A DNA stretch of 64,000 nt from Corythoichthys intestinalis (lineage: Eukaryota; Chordata; Actinopteri; Syngnathiformes; Syngnathidae), in assembly GCF_030265065.1 (NCBI RefSeq), contig NC_080409.1, forward strand, positions 29,956,501 to 30,020,500, written 5' to 3'. A program made the translations under genes and the position numbers. Position 1 is the stretch's first letter, and the number at the start of each line of letters is the position of its first letter. The notes beneath the pieces are model-generated. The model did not search any database. It saw nothing but the letters and a program-made list of their open reading frames with translations, and had not been told where the DNA came from. Shown here one piece after another: positions 23,130 through 34,091 of the stretch.

Positions 23130-24970
23130 TTCTTGTATTATCCATCCATCCATTGTCTGCTGCTTAATCTGGGGTCGAGTCATGGGGACAGCAGCTTTAG
23201 CAGGGAAGCCCAGACTTCCCTCTCCCCAGACACTTCAAGCAGCTCCTCCGGCAGGATGTCAAGGCATTCCCAAGCCAGCCGAGAGACGTAGGGCACTTTC
23301 ATATTAGACCAAGAGGACCAGGGTCCGGTTGGAAAGCTACCTTGCCACAATACAAATGACTAATTGATTTCCGAGTAGCATCACATGGACGAAAGGTGCA
23401 CTCGTTAATTGGACAAATTTAGAAGGGGAAATACCTCCCATTTGGGAGGAGAAGGAGCGTGGAGCATCACAGCAGCTGCACGTAATGGAGCATAAGCGCA
23501 ACAAAAGCAGGGTGCACTTAAAGCGGATCAAGATCCAAAATTTTTGAGCGGGCCAGAGTTCGTTTGTCTGGTCCAAACTATAGTTCGAAGGCGCATTCAC
23601 AATTACAAAACGAGGCGGACTATCAAAGAAAAAGACCTCTGGTAAATTTAAACGGACAAAACAGTGCTATCGTGAAAGTGCCCATAGTCTCTCCAGCGTG
23701 TCCCGGGTCATCCCCGGGGCCTCCCACCGGTGGGACATGCCCGGAACACCTCTCCAGGGAGGCGTCCAGGAGGCATCCGAACCAGGTGCCCAAGCCACCT
23801 CAGCTGGCTCCTCTCAACACGGAGGAGAAGCGACTCATCCCTGAGTCCCTCCCGGATGACCGAGCTTCTCACCCTATCTCTAAGAGTACACCCTGCGGAG
23901 GAAACTCTTTTCACCTACTTGTATCCGGGAGCTTGTTATTTCGGTCATGACCCATAACTCATGACCATAGGTGAGGGTAGGAACGTTAATCAACTTTTAA
24001 ATCAGGGCTTCGCCTTTTGGCTCAGTTCCTTTTTCACCACAACGGACCAGTACACAAGGTCGCATTACTGCAGACGCTGCACCAATCCGCCTGTCAATTA
24101 CCAACTCCCTCCTGCCCTCACTCATGAACAAGACCCCGAGATCCTTAAACTCCTCCAGTTGGAGCAGGATCTCATCCCTGACCCAGAGAGGGGACACCAC
24201 TCTTTTCCAACTGAGGGCCATGGTCTCGTATTTGGAGGTGCTGATCTTCATCCCAACTGCTTCACTCAGCTGCGAACCGCTCCAGTGAGAGTTGGCGATC
24301 ACGCTTGATGAAGCCAATAGCACCACATCATCTGCAAAAAGCAGAGGTGCAATGCTGAGGCCACCGAACCGGACCCCCTCAACGCCTCGGCTGCACCTAG
24401 AAATTCTGTCCATAAAGTCAGTGACAAAGGGCAACATTGGCAGAGTCCAACCCTCACTGAGACGAATTCGACTTACTGCCGGCAATGCGGACAAAACTCT
24501 GACATACCAGGGAGCACGGTACCCCATACTCCCGAAGCACGCCCCACAGGACTCCCCGAGGGACATGGTCGAATGCCTTCTCCAAGTTCACAAAACACAT
24601 GAAGACCAGTTGGGCGAACTGCATTGATGGTCCACTGTTCCACGGCCGGGACGAAAAACACACTTCTCCTCCTGAATCCAAGATTTGACATCCCGGCGGA
24701 CCCTCCTCTCCAGCACTCCTGAATATACAGTACTTTACCATGGAGGCTGTGGAGTGTGATCCCTCTATAGTTGGATACACCCTCCGGTCCCCCTTCTTAA
24801 AAAGCGGGACCACCAAACCGGTCTGCCAATCCAGAGGCACTGTCCACGCGATGTTGTAGAGACATGTCAGCCACGACAGCCCCACAACATCCAGAGCCTA
24901 TAGGTACTCCGGACAGATCTCATCCACCCCGGGGCCTTGCGACCGAGGAACTTTCTAACTACCTCCGTGC
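23130..24970 (-). mobile_element. Rex3-like (RTE clade) LINE, truncated and interrupted
   Basis: Minus-strand frames show a reverse transcriptase: DWQTGLVVPLFKKGDRRV, MCFVNLEKAFDHVPRGVLWG, the catalytic LLFADDVVLLASS, then FKDLGVLFMSEGRRELVIDR and RRIGAASAVM, and near the end LRWLGHLVRMPPGRLPGEVF. The 3' end closes in GGATGGATGGAT repeats, as RTE-type fish LINEs do. Several frame breaks and a stop in CPEYL-ALDVV. The 5' endonuclease part is missing; a MITE splits the 3' end (23293-23690). Clade assignment is from motif memory. Confidence 0.8.
23293..23690. mobile_element. Harbinger-like MITE inside the LINE
   Basis: GGGCACTTTCA at the left and TGAAAGTGCCC at the right are perfect 11-bp inverted repeats. 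The LINE sequence, read from the second copy at 27600-27620, resumes with ATA after the element and shows GTA before it, suggesting a 3-bp duplication as Harbinger elements make. About 398 bp, non-coding. Confidence 0.65.
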
Positions 24971-24974
24971 CTTG

Positions 24975-25065
24975 GAATATTAAGACTTTAATTTCGTAAT
25001 AGTATGACTTTTTTCTCATAATATTAGGATTTTGTTTCCCTTAATGTTACGACTTTAATCGTAAC
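24975..25065 (-). repeat. palindromic tandem repeat, right arm
   Basis: GACTTTAATTTCGTAATAG, CTCATAATATTAGG and GTTACGACTTTAATCGTAAC are the reverse orientation of the unit at 22700-22920. Confidence 0.65.
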
Positions 25066-25312
25066 TAGATCAAAAGACAAACATCGTTTCACATGGTCAT
25101 CTTCTGATATCTTTTTTTGTTCCAAGTAATGATTTTTGTTCAAATATCTGAAACGTTTCAGCAACAAATTTTTTAAAACGTTCAAATTTCTTTGCATATT
25201 TTTTGGTTTAGATGAAATTGAACTGATTTTACTAAATGTAGTATCGTATTAAATCAATGTAAGAATCTTGAAACGAATTGTGGCAGACTTTGTCATATAA
25301 GCAAATATTATA

Positions 25313-26539
25313 CAACCAAAAAGTATGGAATCACCAGTCTCGGACGAGCACTCACTCAGAGTCAGACATTTTATCATGTAGAACAGTGGTCTCAAACCGG
25401 TCCTCAAAGGGCCGCAGGGGGTACTGGATTTCATTCCAACCAAACGAGACAAATACCTTTTCACCAATCTGGTTTCTTACAAGTGTAATCAGTTGATTGC
25501 AATCAGGTGCTGCTTATGTTAGTAGAAACCTCATTGGTTGAACTGTTTGTGCTGGATCTGTTGGAACAAAAACCAGGACCCACTGCGGCCCTTTGTGGAG
25601 TCGGTTTGAGACCGCTGATGTAGAACAAACTCATATAAAAAGCTTAAAAAATAATGAATTAGTTCAAAAGTGCAATTCTTTAATATTCAGAAACATTAAA
25701 AGAAATGAATAAAAAACATTGTGGTGGTCAGTAAATGTTACTTTTATAGAGCAAGTGCAGGGAAATATATATGGAATCACTCCATTCTGAAGAAAAAAAT
25801 ATGGAATCATGAGAAACAAACAAAGAAATCAAATCAAAACACATCTCTAGTATTTAGTAGCACCACCTCTGGCTTTTATGACAGCTTGCGGTCTCTGAGG
25901 CATGGACTTGATGAGTATTCTTTAACACCATTTACCATTTATTCTTCCTCAATTTGGTGCCAACTCTCTTTGATTGCATCTGCCAGATCATCCTTGCAGG
26001 TCGGAGTCTTGCTGTGGACCATTTTTTTCTATTTCCACCACAGGTTTTCAATAGGGTTGAGATCTGGGCTATTTGCGGGCCATGACATTGACTGGATGAG
26101 TCTTTCTCCAAGGAATGCTCTAACAGTTTTAGCTCTGTGGCATGATGCATTGTCATCTTGGGAAATGACAAACATATTTTCAATTGAAGGGATAAGAAAG
26201 CTGTCTAAAGTTTCAATGTAAACTTGTGCATTTATTGATGATTTAACCTCAGCCATCTCCCCATTGCCTTTGTCTGACATGCACCCGTATATCAACAAGG
26301 ACTGAGGGAATTTTGATGTTTTCTTCAGGCAGTCATCTTTGTAAATCTCACTGGAACAGCACCACACCAAGGTTCCAGCATCATCACCTTGTTAAGAGTC
26401 AAGAATCAGAATTGGACAAGGTGCACTTTTGAACTAATTAATTTTTTTTTTCAAGCTTTTAATCTGAGTTTGTTCTACATGATAAAATGTCTGAGTGAGT
26501 GCTCGTCCGAGACTGGTGATTCCATACTTTTTGCTTTTG
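25313..26539 (-). mobile_element. Tc1-like transposon, deleted and interrupted
   Basis: Ends CAACCAAAAAGTATGGAATC and (complement) CAAAAGCAAAAAGTATGGAA, with long inverted repeats through GAGCACTCACTCAGA and TA at 25311-25312 and 26540-26541. Minus-strand frames 26370-25932 carry MFVISQDDNASCHRAKTVRA and [15 protein letters not shown], the second and third catalytic blocks of a DD34E transposase, with a frame break between fragments. The DNA-binding N-terminus is deleted. A hAT MITE (25384-25617) sits in the left inverted repeat. Confidence 0.9.
25384..25617. mobile_element. hAT MITE nested in Tc1 element
   Basis: Ends CAGTGGTCTCAAACCGG and (complement) CAGCGGTCTCAAACCG; perfect 8-bp duplication ATGTAGAA at 25376-25383 and 25618-25625. 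234 bp. Removing it restores the continuous Tc1 end seen at 26462-26539, so it came second. Confidence 0.92.
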
Positions 26540-26816
26540 TAACGTTGACTAAAATATCAATATTTTATCGCATAGTCAAGAAATGACGTGTATGAGTTAT
26601 GAGTGGAATCGTGGAATGATTCCAACTAACACCTTAACACTTTTTCAACAGAAATAATTTTTACTGAGGATAAAGTGAAATATAAGAACACACGTGAAAA
26701 AGCCACTCGGACACTGAGGTCTATCGGCCACTGTTGACCTTCCAACTTCCCTTGGGAAAGTCATTGGTGATGGGCTGATGAGGGTCATCACCTGACTGAA
26801 TATTTCAGAGGCTTGC

Positions 26817-26824
26817 TGACGTCA
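26817..26824 (+). promoter_or_regulatory. perfect cAMP response element upstream of cart
   Basis: TGACGTCA, the full palindromic CRE, 63 bases before the start codon and just 5' of the TATA box. Mammalian CART promoters are known to use a proximal CRE/CREB site, so the site is expected to mediate cAMP control; here only the match is seen. Confidence 0.75.
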
Positions 26825-26831
26825 GAGACCC

Positions 26832-26838
26832 TATAAAA
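26832..26838 (+). promoter_or_regulatory. TATA box of cart
   Basis: TATAAAA, 42 bases before the ATG, implying a very short 5' untranslated region of about 10-20 bases. Confidence 0.7.
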
Positions 26839-26879
26839 ATACACTTCCAAATTCAATTTCCTCAGTTGACGTTGACACC

Positions 26880-28709
26880 ATGGCGATCACGCGAGCCTTC
26901 CTTTACCTCCACCTGGCGGTCCTCCTCTCCAGTGCCTCCGTCCTGTACGCGTCCACTAGCGAGGACGCCTCCGTGGAGACGCGCTCGCTGGATTTCACCT
27001 TGAAAAGTCAGCAAGAGAAAGACCTGGTGGGGCCACATTTGGAAGTGAGTGTGTGAAGTGACACCTTATTACTAATTATGTATGTTTTGTTGGCTTTAAC
27101 ACAGATTGATGCTTTACAAGAAGTTCTGGAGAAGCTGAGGAACAAGGAGACGCCATCTGAGAAAAAGCTCGGCTGGCTGCCCTCAGTAAGTCCAGTTTGA
27201 CATTTTATTAAACTTTTCAGGGAAACAATGAATGCGATTGGTCATTAATTTCAATTAATTGATTTATTATTTTTACTTGAACTGCTTTAAGAAATGTTTG
27301 AACTAATTTATTTGCCAAATCAGTGAAAAAATATATTTTACTGCACAAAAAAGGTTTTAAGTTTTTTGTTTACATTTCTTGATCTTTTTTTCCTGTAATT
27401 CAACAGCTCTAATATTTTTTTAAAAAATTCTATTGTATTCCAAATCATGCAATGAGTTAATTCATTATCAATCCATCCATTATGTACTGCTTAATCCGGG
27501 GTCAGGTCGCGGTGGCAGCAGCTTTAGCAAGGAAGCCCAGACTTACATCCCACCAGCTACTTCAACCAGCTCCTCCGGCGGGATCCCAAAGTGTTCCCAA
27601 GCCAGCTGAGAGACATAGTCTCTCCAGCATGTCCTGGATCGTCCCTGGGGCCTACGGCCGGTGGGACATGCCCAGAACACGTCTAGTTAGTTGGAGCTAG
27701 CTTCCATAGCTGGGGTTTGGAAGTTAATTCATTACTTCATATTTTTTTATTTTTGACTTTTTATTTTTCCATCCTATTTAGATTTTAAAATTGACAAATT
27801 GAAAAATTCTATACAGTGGACGGCATTTGGTACTGCATTAAAATGCAGATTTATGGAACATGTTGTCATGTTAAACATGACATATTCTTAATACAATGAT
27901 TTTTCTCTTGATTTTTTTTATCACATATATTACATTACATACAGGACAGAGGTCTCAAACCTGAGGCCCAGGGGCCAAATGCGTTCTATGGGACAATATT
28001 TTGCGGCCCTCATTTGACATCCAATTGTAGCATTAGTGTTTCCCGCACATATCTGGCAATGGGCATTCAAATATCTATATAAACAATTTTATATAAAATA
28101 GATGAATTAATTAAAGGATCAGTTTTGGTGGGAAAAAATGTATTATTTAAATACAATTTTTTTAAAGGAAGAAAAATGCAAGTTAAATAAAGCAATAAGT
28201 AATGAAAATATAAATAGCTTAAATTAAAATAAAATAAATTTAAAATATTCTAAAAAATAAATTAAAACAAATTGGAAAAAAGAAGAAAAAGACAAAATTT
28301 CAAAAAAGTTTGGCTAGTGTGTATTTTGCGATGGGAATTTTAATTTATTTTTGTTTTATTTTGTTGTGTTTTGCTTCATGAATCTCTTGACTTCATAAAG
28401 CTTAAATCTTTGCCTGCCATTGATGGCGGTAGACGTCCAACCCATTTTAACTTAAATGAATTGGACGTCTATTGCCGTCAATAGGTGTTTTCAATATCAA
28501 TTTCCCTCTTTTACGAACTACCACAACAGAATATGTACAGCAGGCCTATATCTTTTCATTTTAATTTTTAAATAATTCCTAAAATCTTTTTTTCCATCCA
28601 GTGTGACGCCGGAGAACCTTGTGCTCTACGTAAAGGTGCACGTATCGGCACTCTATGCGGCTGTCCACGGGGGACTTCCTGTAACTTTTACGTCCTGAAG
28701 TGCTTGTGA
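26880..28709 (+). CDS. cart: CART prepropeptide (cocaine- and amphetamine-regulated transcript)
   Basis: CART is a secreted, disulfide-rich neuropeptide; in vertebrates it suppresses feeding and acts in stress and reward circuits. Exons 26880-27044, 27105-27185 and 28602-28709 join in phase 0 to give 117 residues, close to the 116 of human. Residues 1-24 are a hydrophobic signal peptide ([17 protein letters not shown]). Exon 2 gives [20 protein letters not shown] then KLGWLPS, with one dibasic site (KK). Exon 3 is the mature cystine knot with all six Cys: [24 protein letters not shown] and a closing KCL. The first human dibasic site (KR, before VPIYEKK) is replaced by NKE, so only the shorter mature peptide is expected. 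Which fish CART paralog this is cannot be told. Intron 2 carries a LINE fragment and a fold-back repeat. Confidence 0.96.
27472..27712 (-). mobile_element. 3'-end fragment of Rex3-like LINE in cart intron 2
   Basis: Matches the 3' end of the LINE at 23130-24970: CAGCTCCTCCGGCGGGATCC, AGCTGAGAGACATAGTCTCT and GGCCGGTGGGACATGCCCAG, with a CATCCATTATG tail side. 5' truncated at about 240 bp, and it preserves the site empty of the MITE. Confidence 0.85.
27957..28030. mobile_element. hAT (Charlie-like) end fragment
   Basis: GAGGTCTCAAACCTGAGGCC then CAGGGGCCAAATGCG and TTTTGCGGCCCTCA, the usual end of this group. Similar scraps: 33043-33110 and 37605-37695. Confidence 0.5.
28410..28515 (+). repeat. 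fold-back family, near-complete hairpin in cart intron 2
   Basis: Left arm TGCCATTGATGGCGGTAGAC then GTCCAACCCATTTTAA; right arm TTAAATGAATTGGACGTCTA then TTGCCGTCAATAGG; followed by TTTTCAATATCAATTTCCCT, a flank also present at 47838 and 57376. Sits just upstream of cart exon 3. Confidence 0.85.
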
Positions 28710-30360
28710 AAGGAAAAAAAGCAAATCATTGCATTGGTGTACATATTATAACATTTGTCATGATCTGAAAAAGTGGACTGTTGAAATCATGCTGTGGGAA
28801 TGTGTTGTTTTTGTACAACTTGATCATATGTGGTGTTGAAATTCTCTGTTCCTGTTTTGCTCAGGGGTAGCTTGACAATATCTAATACTGAATAAGTGGT
28901 TTGTCTTAAATCCTTGTTATAAATGAGAAAAAAATGCTATGTGTGTCCTTGGATTTGAAGTATGCGAGTGATCTTACGTCATAATATTTGTGATAACCAA
29001 TTATTTGCGTTATTTTATCAGCCCCGAGTTAGTTGATAACAGAAAACACATTTTCATCAGAAAAAGACACATCCACACCCTTGGTCAAAAGTTTTTAGAG
29101 CCTTTCTCATTCATTTGAATGGTGATAATTCGCAAAACATTGTTTTTCACTCATTCAGTACCATTGAGCGCGATCGACGCCCCAGGCTGAGACCAATCAA
29201 TCGTTCGCTGCCAGCCCTCCCAGTTTAAATGTATAGGATGTCAATTGACCATTTTTTATATACTGGCCTTTTTTCCCCCTTTCATTTTTGGTTGCATGAG
29301 TTTTGTTTTTGTTTTGTTTTTTTTACTGATTCCATACAATTTTTGGTCTCTCAAATCTGCCTTCAGTTATTTTGGATGATTTATGACCATTCTAGGGCAC
29401 CCCCCCCACCGCACTGCACTCCACCCGTGCCACCGGCTTGTCACGACAACATACGCAGTACTTTTAACGCTTTGCAAGCAGTGACAGTGTAAATTTTCAG
29501 GTTATTTAATTTGAGATGAATAGTTAAATTTAATAGACCGTAATGTGATGTGACACAATATAAACAAACAATTTCCATCTATTGCCCCATGTAGACTACA
29601 ATACAGTACAACTGAAAGTGCGCTGCCTGCCTGCTAAGCAACAAAACAGTAAAACTAAACACACGTATTAGCGTTTGCTATAATACACAGTGGGTTGTAA
29701 ACCCAAGATAAATCCAGCCACCGGAACCGAGTCTGTTCATCCCCTCGCGCACCTGCTCCCCAAAGACTTACATATATCCCTGATCTCCCATCACATTGTC
29801 TCTCCTTGGCTCAACGTGAGCATGTCTTGTCATACCGCAGCTCAATAGGATACAAGCGGCCAGTGACAGACTTGAATCGGGCTTTGGTCACGGTGGTCAT
29901 CACGAATGTAGACGTTCAGTGTTAGCGGCTGTTGTTCACTTACCGACATCACCGTCCACAGCCAACTCTAGCCCTAATTCTCTGGCTTGTTGACCGCCTT
30001 TTAAAAACGTTATCATTTTTTCTCGTTCACCTCTATGATCTTCATCTTCATCTCTTTTTCTTTTTTCTTTTCTTTTCTGCACACACACACATGACAACTC
30101 GCCATGTTTAGAGTTTATAACAATGATAGATTTTAATTTCCCGCTTCAGGACACGTATGTAGTGTAGCCTTCAGTGCGCCATAGCGGGGTCAAACCATTG
30201 TCTGCTAGGACACAGGGGTGGCTGGGGGCGTTGTGCAAAAAAAAGGGGGAAAAAATATTTTCATTTATTTATTTATTTTTGCATTGTACAAAAAACATGA
30301 ACTATTCATTTACAGCAACCATAAAAACAAGATCCAACAAAACAGTTTTTTTCCCACACA
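28710..30360. other. cart 3' flank and gene-free stretch
   Basis: No exon recognised. Holds a fold-back copy (29149-29228: GAGCGCGATCGACGCC and TCGCTGCCAGCCCTCC), and from about 29395 to 30230 GC-rich sequence between GGGCACCCCCCCCACCGCAC and GGGGGCGTTGTGC that may be an unclassified transposon. Confidence 0.45.
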
Positions 30361-30361
30361 T

Positions 30362-30545
30362 CCATCATGGCGCATGTTGAAGGCTGGCGCTGGGCCAATT
30401 ACGTCACTAGGGCATCCAACATGGCGTCCAACAGCCGGCTGCAGGAGGAAGACTGAGGAAGAAGAGGAGGGGAGAAGGAGCAAGCGGCAGCAGGACGCCG
30501 AATGTCCCCTTGGTCCTCGTCGGACGCCAAAATACACCCGCAGAG
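30362..30545 (+). promoter_or_regulatory. map1s: candidate map1s promoter / non-coding first exon
   Basis: A CpG-rich island with ATTACGTCACT (CRE-like), two ATGGCG contexts and a purine-rich stretch ends at a consensus donor, GCAGAG then GTACGTCG, at 30545/30546. No long frame is compatible with MAP1 sequence. It would splice to the acceptor at 36544 or 36551. Upstream ATGs open only short frames. Confidence 0.5.
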
Positions 30546-30956
30546 GTACGTCGACTGTTTATTTTCATTTCATTTTGATATTCATAAATCATAGCAATAG
30601 AGGCGAACATAAGGAAACGGGCTCAGTTGCGACAAAGGAGGATTTACGTCTTGTCAGTCAATAATGTTGTCTGCTTGCAAACATATTTGAAATCACGTTG
30701 CCTTAACGAGCAGCTACTGTAATAACATCAATCGTGTAATATGATATTGAAATAGAAGGCTTAGCAACATTGAGTGCGTGCGCGCGTCATTTTCAATGTG
30801 CACGACGCAGGCGATTTATGAGCATCGCCATTCAATATATTAGGAACACACAACTGAATTAGAAAATGCAATTTTTGCAGAAATTTCGTGGAGATGTTTT
30901 GCTCTCACTTCCTGTATATTTTTTTATTAACTTCCCTATTCGTTTTGGGGCATTGT

Positions 30957-31051
30957 TAACTCATTGGGTGCCATTGACGGCCTTGGACGTCCAATCCATG
31001 TAAACGTCAACATGGACTGGGCTTCTAGCGCCGTCAATAACGGCCAATGAC
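30957..31051. repeat. fold-back family hairpin
   Basis: AACTCATTGGGTGCCATTGA, GGACGTCCAATCCATG, then CATGGACTGGGCTTCTAG, CGCCGTCAATAACGGCCAAT: both arms. Confidence 0.8.
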
Positions 31052-31472
31052 TGCCCTAAAACGACTAAAACTAAAATATCAAATAAATATCACTTTTTCG
31101 TGATTTTTGTAAAAGCATAAACGTATGCATTTTTAATATTGGTTTTGGTGAGTTTACCCGGGTTTTAAGTGTTTTTGTCTTTTTTTTTTTTTTTTTTGCA
31201 ATTATACTTTTTTTTCGGGAGAGTTGTTTTTTGTGTGTTTTCTTGTTTTTTTTTTCTTTTTTCTTTTTTTTGCTTTATTCTTTTGCCTTTTAGCACAGTA
31301 AACTAATTTAATTTTTTTTTTTTTTTTTCGTCGTTTCTGCTGATTCTTCTTTTTAGGGAATTTCTGGGTTTCTGCTCATTTGCTGTTGATGTCATTTTTT
31401 CTCATTGGAAATGAATAGGGGTTTTAAAAAATTAAACACTTTTTAAATGTATACGTATTTTATTATACTTAA

Positions 31473-33004
31473 AGTGCCTATGACATCAAAAGGCATGTTT
31501 ATTTCATATTTCACGCGGAATTTTATGTTCTTGAATGAAATTGACCGCTTGAATGTGTGTGGAAGCGAATGTTTTATGTATTTAATTTTTTTAATCCTGC
31601 GCCATGATAATGAATAACTTCCTGTTTTGAGGAGGAATGCGAATGTGACGTCACCCGGGTCAGCATCTCACAATACAGCATTGCTTTATAGCATGCAGAT
31701 GGACTGTGAATTCAGCTGATTTTGCGGATTAATTCGTTTATTTTTTGCATCACGCCAGCCAAATGTGCTGCAGGGTTTTGTTGCTACACCAGGGAGAGGC
31801 GTGTGAGCCTTTTTGGGTTTCAAAAACCCCCACCCCGAGATTGGCCAAAAAAAGTCCGAGAACTGTGGGAGGGACAACTGGACTTACGAGGAAGTTAGTA
31901 AGCATCGTTTTTGTATTATGTCAAATACTGGGATCATGGCACAAGTTTTAATATGGAGATGGCTTGCATTTTGTGGCTGACAATGCTCCTTGTCCACCGA
32001 GAATGCCACACGGCAGACGACCGGTGGCTTGTCACACACCCCACTCGGTCCTCTTCGTGTGCCCACCGGGAGAGTGCTATACTCAGCTTATGCTCGTACC
32101 GTTCCCCATATCGTCAAGACTTCCAGCCCCCTCTGCCCTCTGTGTGCCCGGCAATAGACCACTGTCCTCGGGTGGGGCTAGTGCAGCTACATGCTCCTCC
32201 GACATCGGCCGGTTTGTCCGACTGTCAATTTCCAGCTGCTTCCCCGGCAAACGAGCTCTCCTACCCACAGCAGGGGAATGACGAGCTGTAACTCGCTCGC
32301 TGTCAGGGGAGTAGCTGATCAGTGAAGACAATCGACAACCCTGCCACCGTGTGAAATATTCCGGGGTAGTTTTGTGTGATTTTTTTTGCTTCGAAAGGTG
32401 AGAATAAGACTTTGAAACGCAGCTCGGTTCGAGTTAGCATGTCGGCTAGCTGTCACGCCTCGTGGTTTGTTTACGCTCTTTGAAGCCGGGGCAGGTAAAT
32501 GACAAAAGCCCGGACGAACTCCGGTGGCATAAAATATCTTTCGGGAGGTGCAAGAAGTCGACAGTTTTGACCATTATGGAGTAATTTTACGATGTCCTAC
32601 TGAATAAATGCATTTTGAATATTTCATATTCCATTTAGCACAAGATTGTTATTTGTCATGACCATTCCATTTATTTAGCAATTCGGGAAAAATACTTAGA
32701 TAAAGAGAGATTGAAACAATGACGTTTTGCTGCTCTCTTTGTTGCATTTTCTCATTCTGAATACTTCCCCCACAATGGGCTGAATTCTAAATCAGATGAA
32801 ATCGTGACCCTGCCGACGTCATCCTCCAGCTGGGGACGCTAGAGCGCTATAATGACAGGCAGGGCTACACTGCATATTAAAAGACTGATTTGTCGTCATC
32901 TACGCTTTGCCAAATTGTTGTATATAGTCGAATCGTCTCAAAATATGATTCTAATTCACATAATAATGCTATTTTTTTTTTTTTTTAATGATGTCGTAGG
33001 CACT
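31473..33004 (+). mobile_element. TTAA-target transposon (Kolobok or piggyBac type) with THAP-like exon
   Basis: Ends AGTGCCTATGACATCA and (complement of right) AGTGCCTACGACATCA, each outside flanked by TTAA (31469-31472 and 33005-33008). 1532 bp. About 31752-31890 encodes AKCAAGFCCYTRERRVSLF then GFQKPPPRDWPKKVRELWEG, which resembles a THAP finger start; Kolobok transposases carry THAP fingers and target TTAA, so Kolobok is favoured. No catalytic core seen. It occupies the first intron of map1s. Confidence 0.7.
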
Positions 33005-33478
33005 TTAAACTAAACTACTATCTACTAAAAATATACTGTACAGCAGGGGTCTCAAACTTGCCGCCCAGGAGCCAAATGTGGCACGCGTGACATTATTTTG
33101 TAGATCATTGATATCTTCATAGATTAGGCTATGTTGAGCATGACCTCCCTAGATATGTATTTATTTACTTTCTGATTGACATAAACATTAATCAGCTGCA
33201 ATTTGCAAAGCTTGGCATATGCATATTTTGATGGTAAAATGCAACATCTCCTATTTCGATCAACGACAGGCGTGCACCTAAAGATGTGACTTGTGAACGG
33301 GAGCGTGGTTCTGTGCTGTCAAAAGAATTTTTCCAGCGACGCATCAACTTTTAATGAGCCCGAGGCCAACGTTTCAGCTTAAGTGCACACAAGTGTTGTT
33401 GGCAATCGGAGGCGTTCTCTCTTGGACATTGGAGTTTTTTAATGCAATGCTATGAATGCCACAAAATGGTGGATAAGC

Positions 33479-33546
33479 ACTCACCGCATCAACTAGCATT
33501 GACGGTTTTAGATGTCCAATACATTTTGACAGGGAAGGCTGACAGT
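33479..33546 (+). repeat. fold-back family copy
   Basis: CTAGCATTGACGGTTTTAGA then TGTCCAATACATTTTGAC and GGGAAGGCTGACAG: one arm. Confidence 0.7.
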
Positions 33547-33935
33547 AAATGTCAAACTCTTCTTTGACGCAGCCCACTGGCCACATCACCGGGGGCCATT
33601 ATTTGTGGTAAATAGGGCTGCCACAATGTATTAATAATTAATCAATTTAAAAAAACCTTTTGTGAGCCACATAAAATCAAATATAATGTCATATATATTT
33701 TTTTACACGGTTTCCCGCAGTGATTTATAAGCCTGGAGGGCCGTTATGCTTCCCTCAACCCTCCTGCCAGGCAATAATAAGTGCTACAAAAGAAAGTATA
33801 AAAAGTATACATATCTTAATCACATTTTAAACATGCTTGGTGCTATGGTTCAAAGCGCAATAGTGTCATCTTATGGTCAATATGTGGACAAACTTGTCCC
33901 TGCTCTCTGACATTGCACTGAATTATACATACAAA

Positions 33936-33944
<9 letters not shown>

Positions 33945-33989
<45 letters not shown>
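33945..33989. repeat. (TA)n microsatellite
   Basis: About 22 uninterrupted TA units, likely polymorphic. Confidence 0.95.
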
Positions 33990-33992
<3 letters not shown>

Positions 33993-34091
33993 TATATATA
34001 CACTTTTCAATCCATTTTAAATTAAAAGTGTAGGGGGGCAATGAATTATATACATGTAATATATATAATAATATAATATATACATATATAT

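Noticed and set aside
24292-24627. Plus-strand frame of 111 codons
   Set aside because: Antisense to the LINE reverse transcriptase.
30218-30664. 148-codon frame near the map1s first exon
   Set aside because: Crosses a poly-A/T block and the candidate donor; its peptide is low-complexity and matches no MAP1 block.
31911-32291. Possible host gene of 126 codons
   Set aside because: Lies wholly in the TTAA-flanked element, with no known motif and composition typical of its GC-rich centre.
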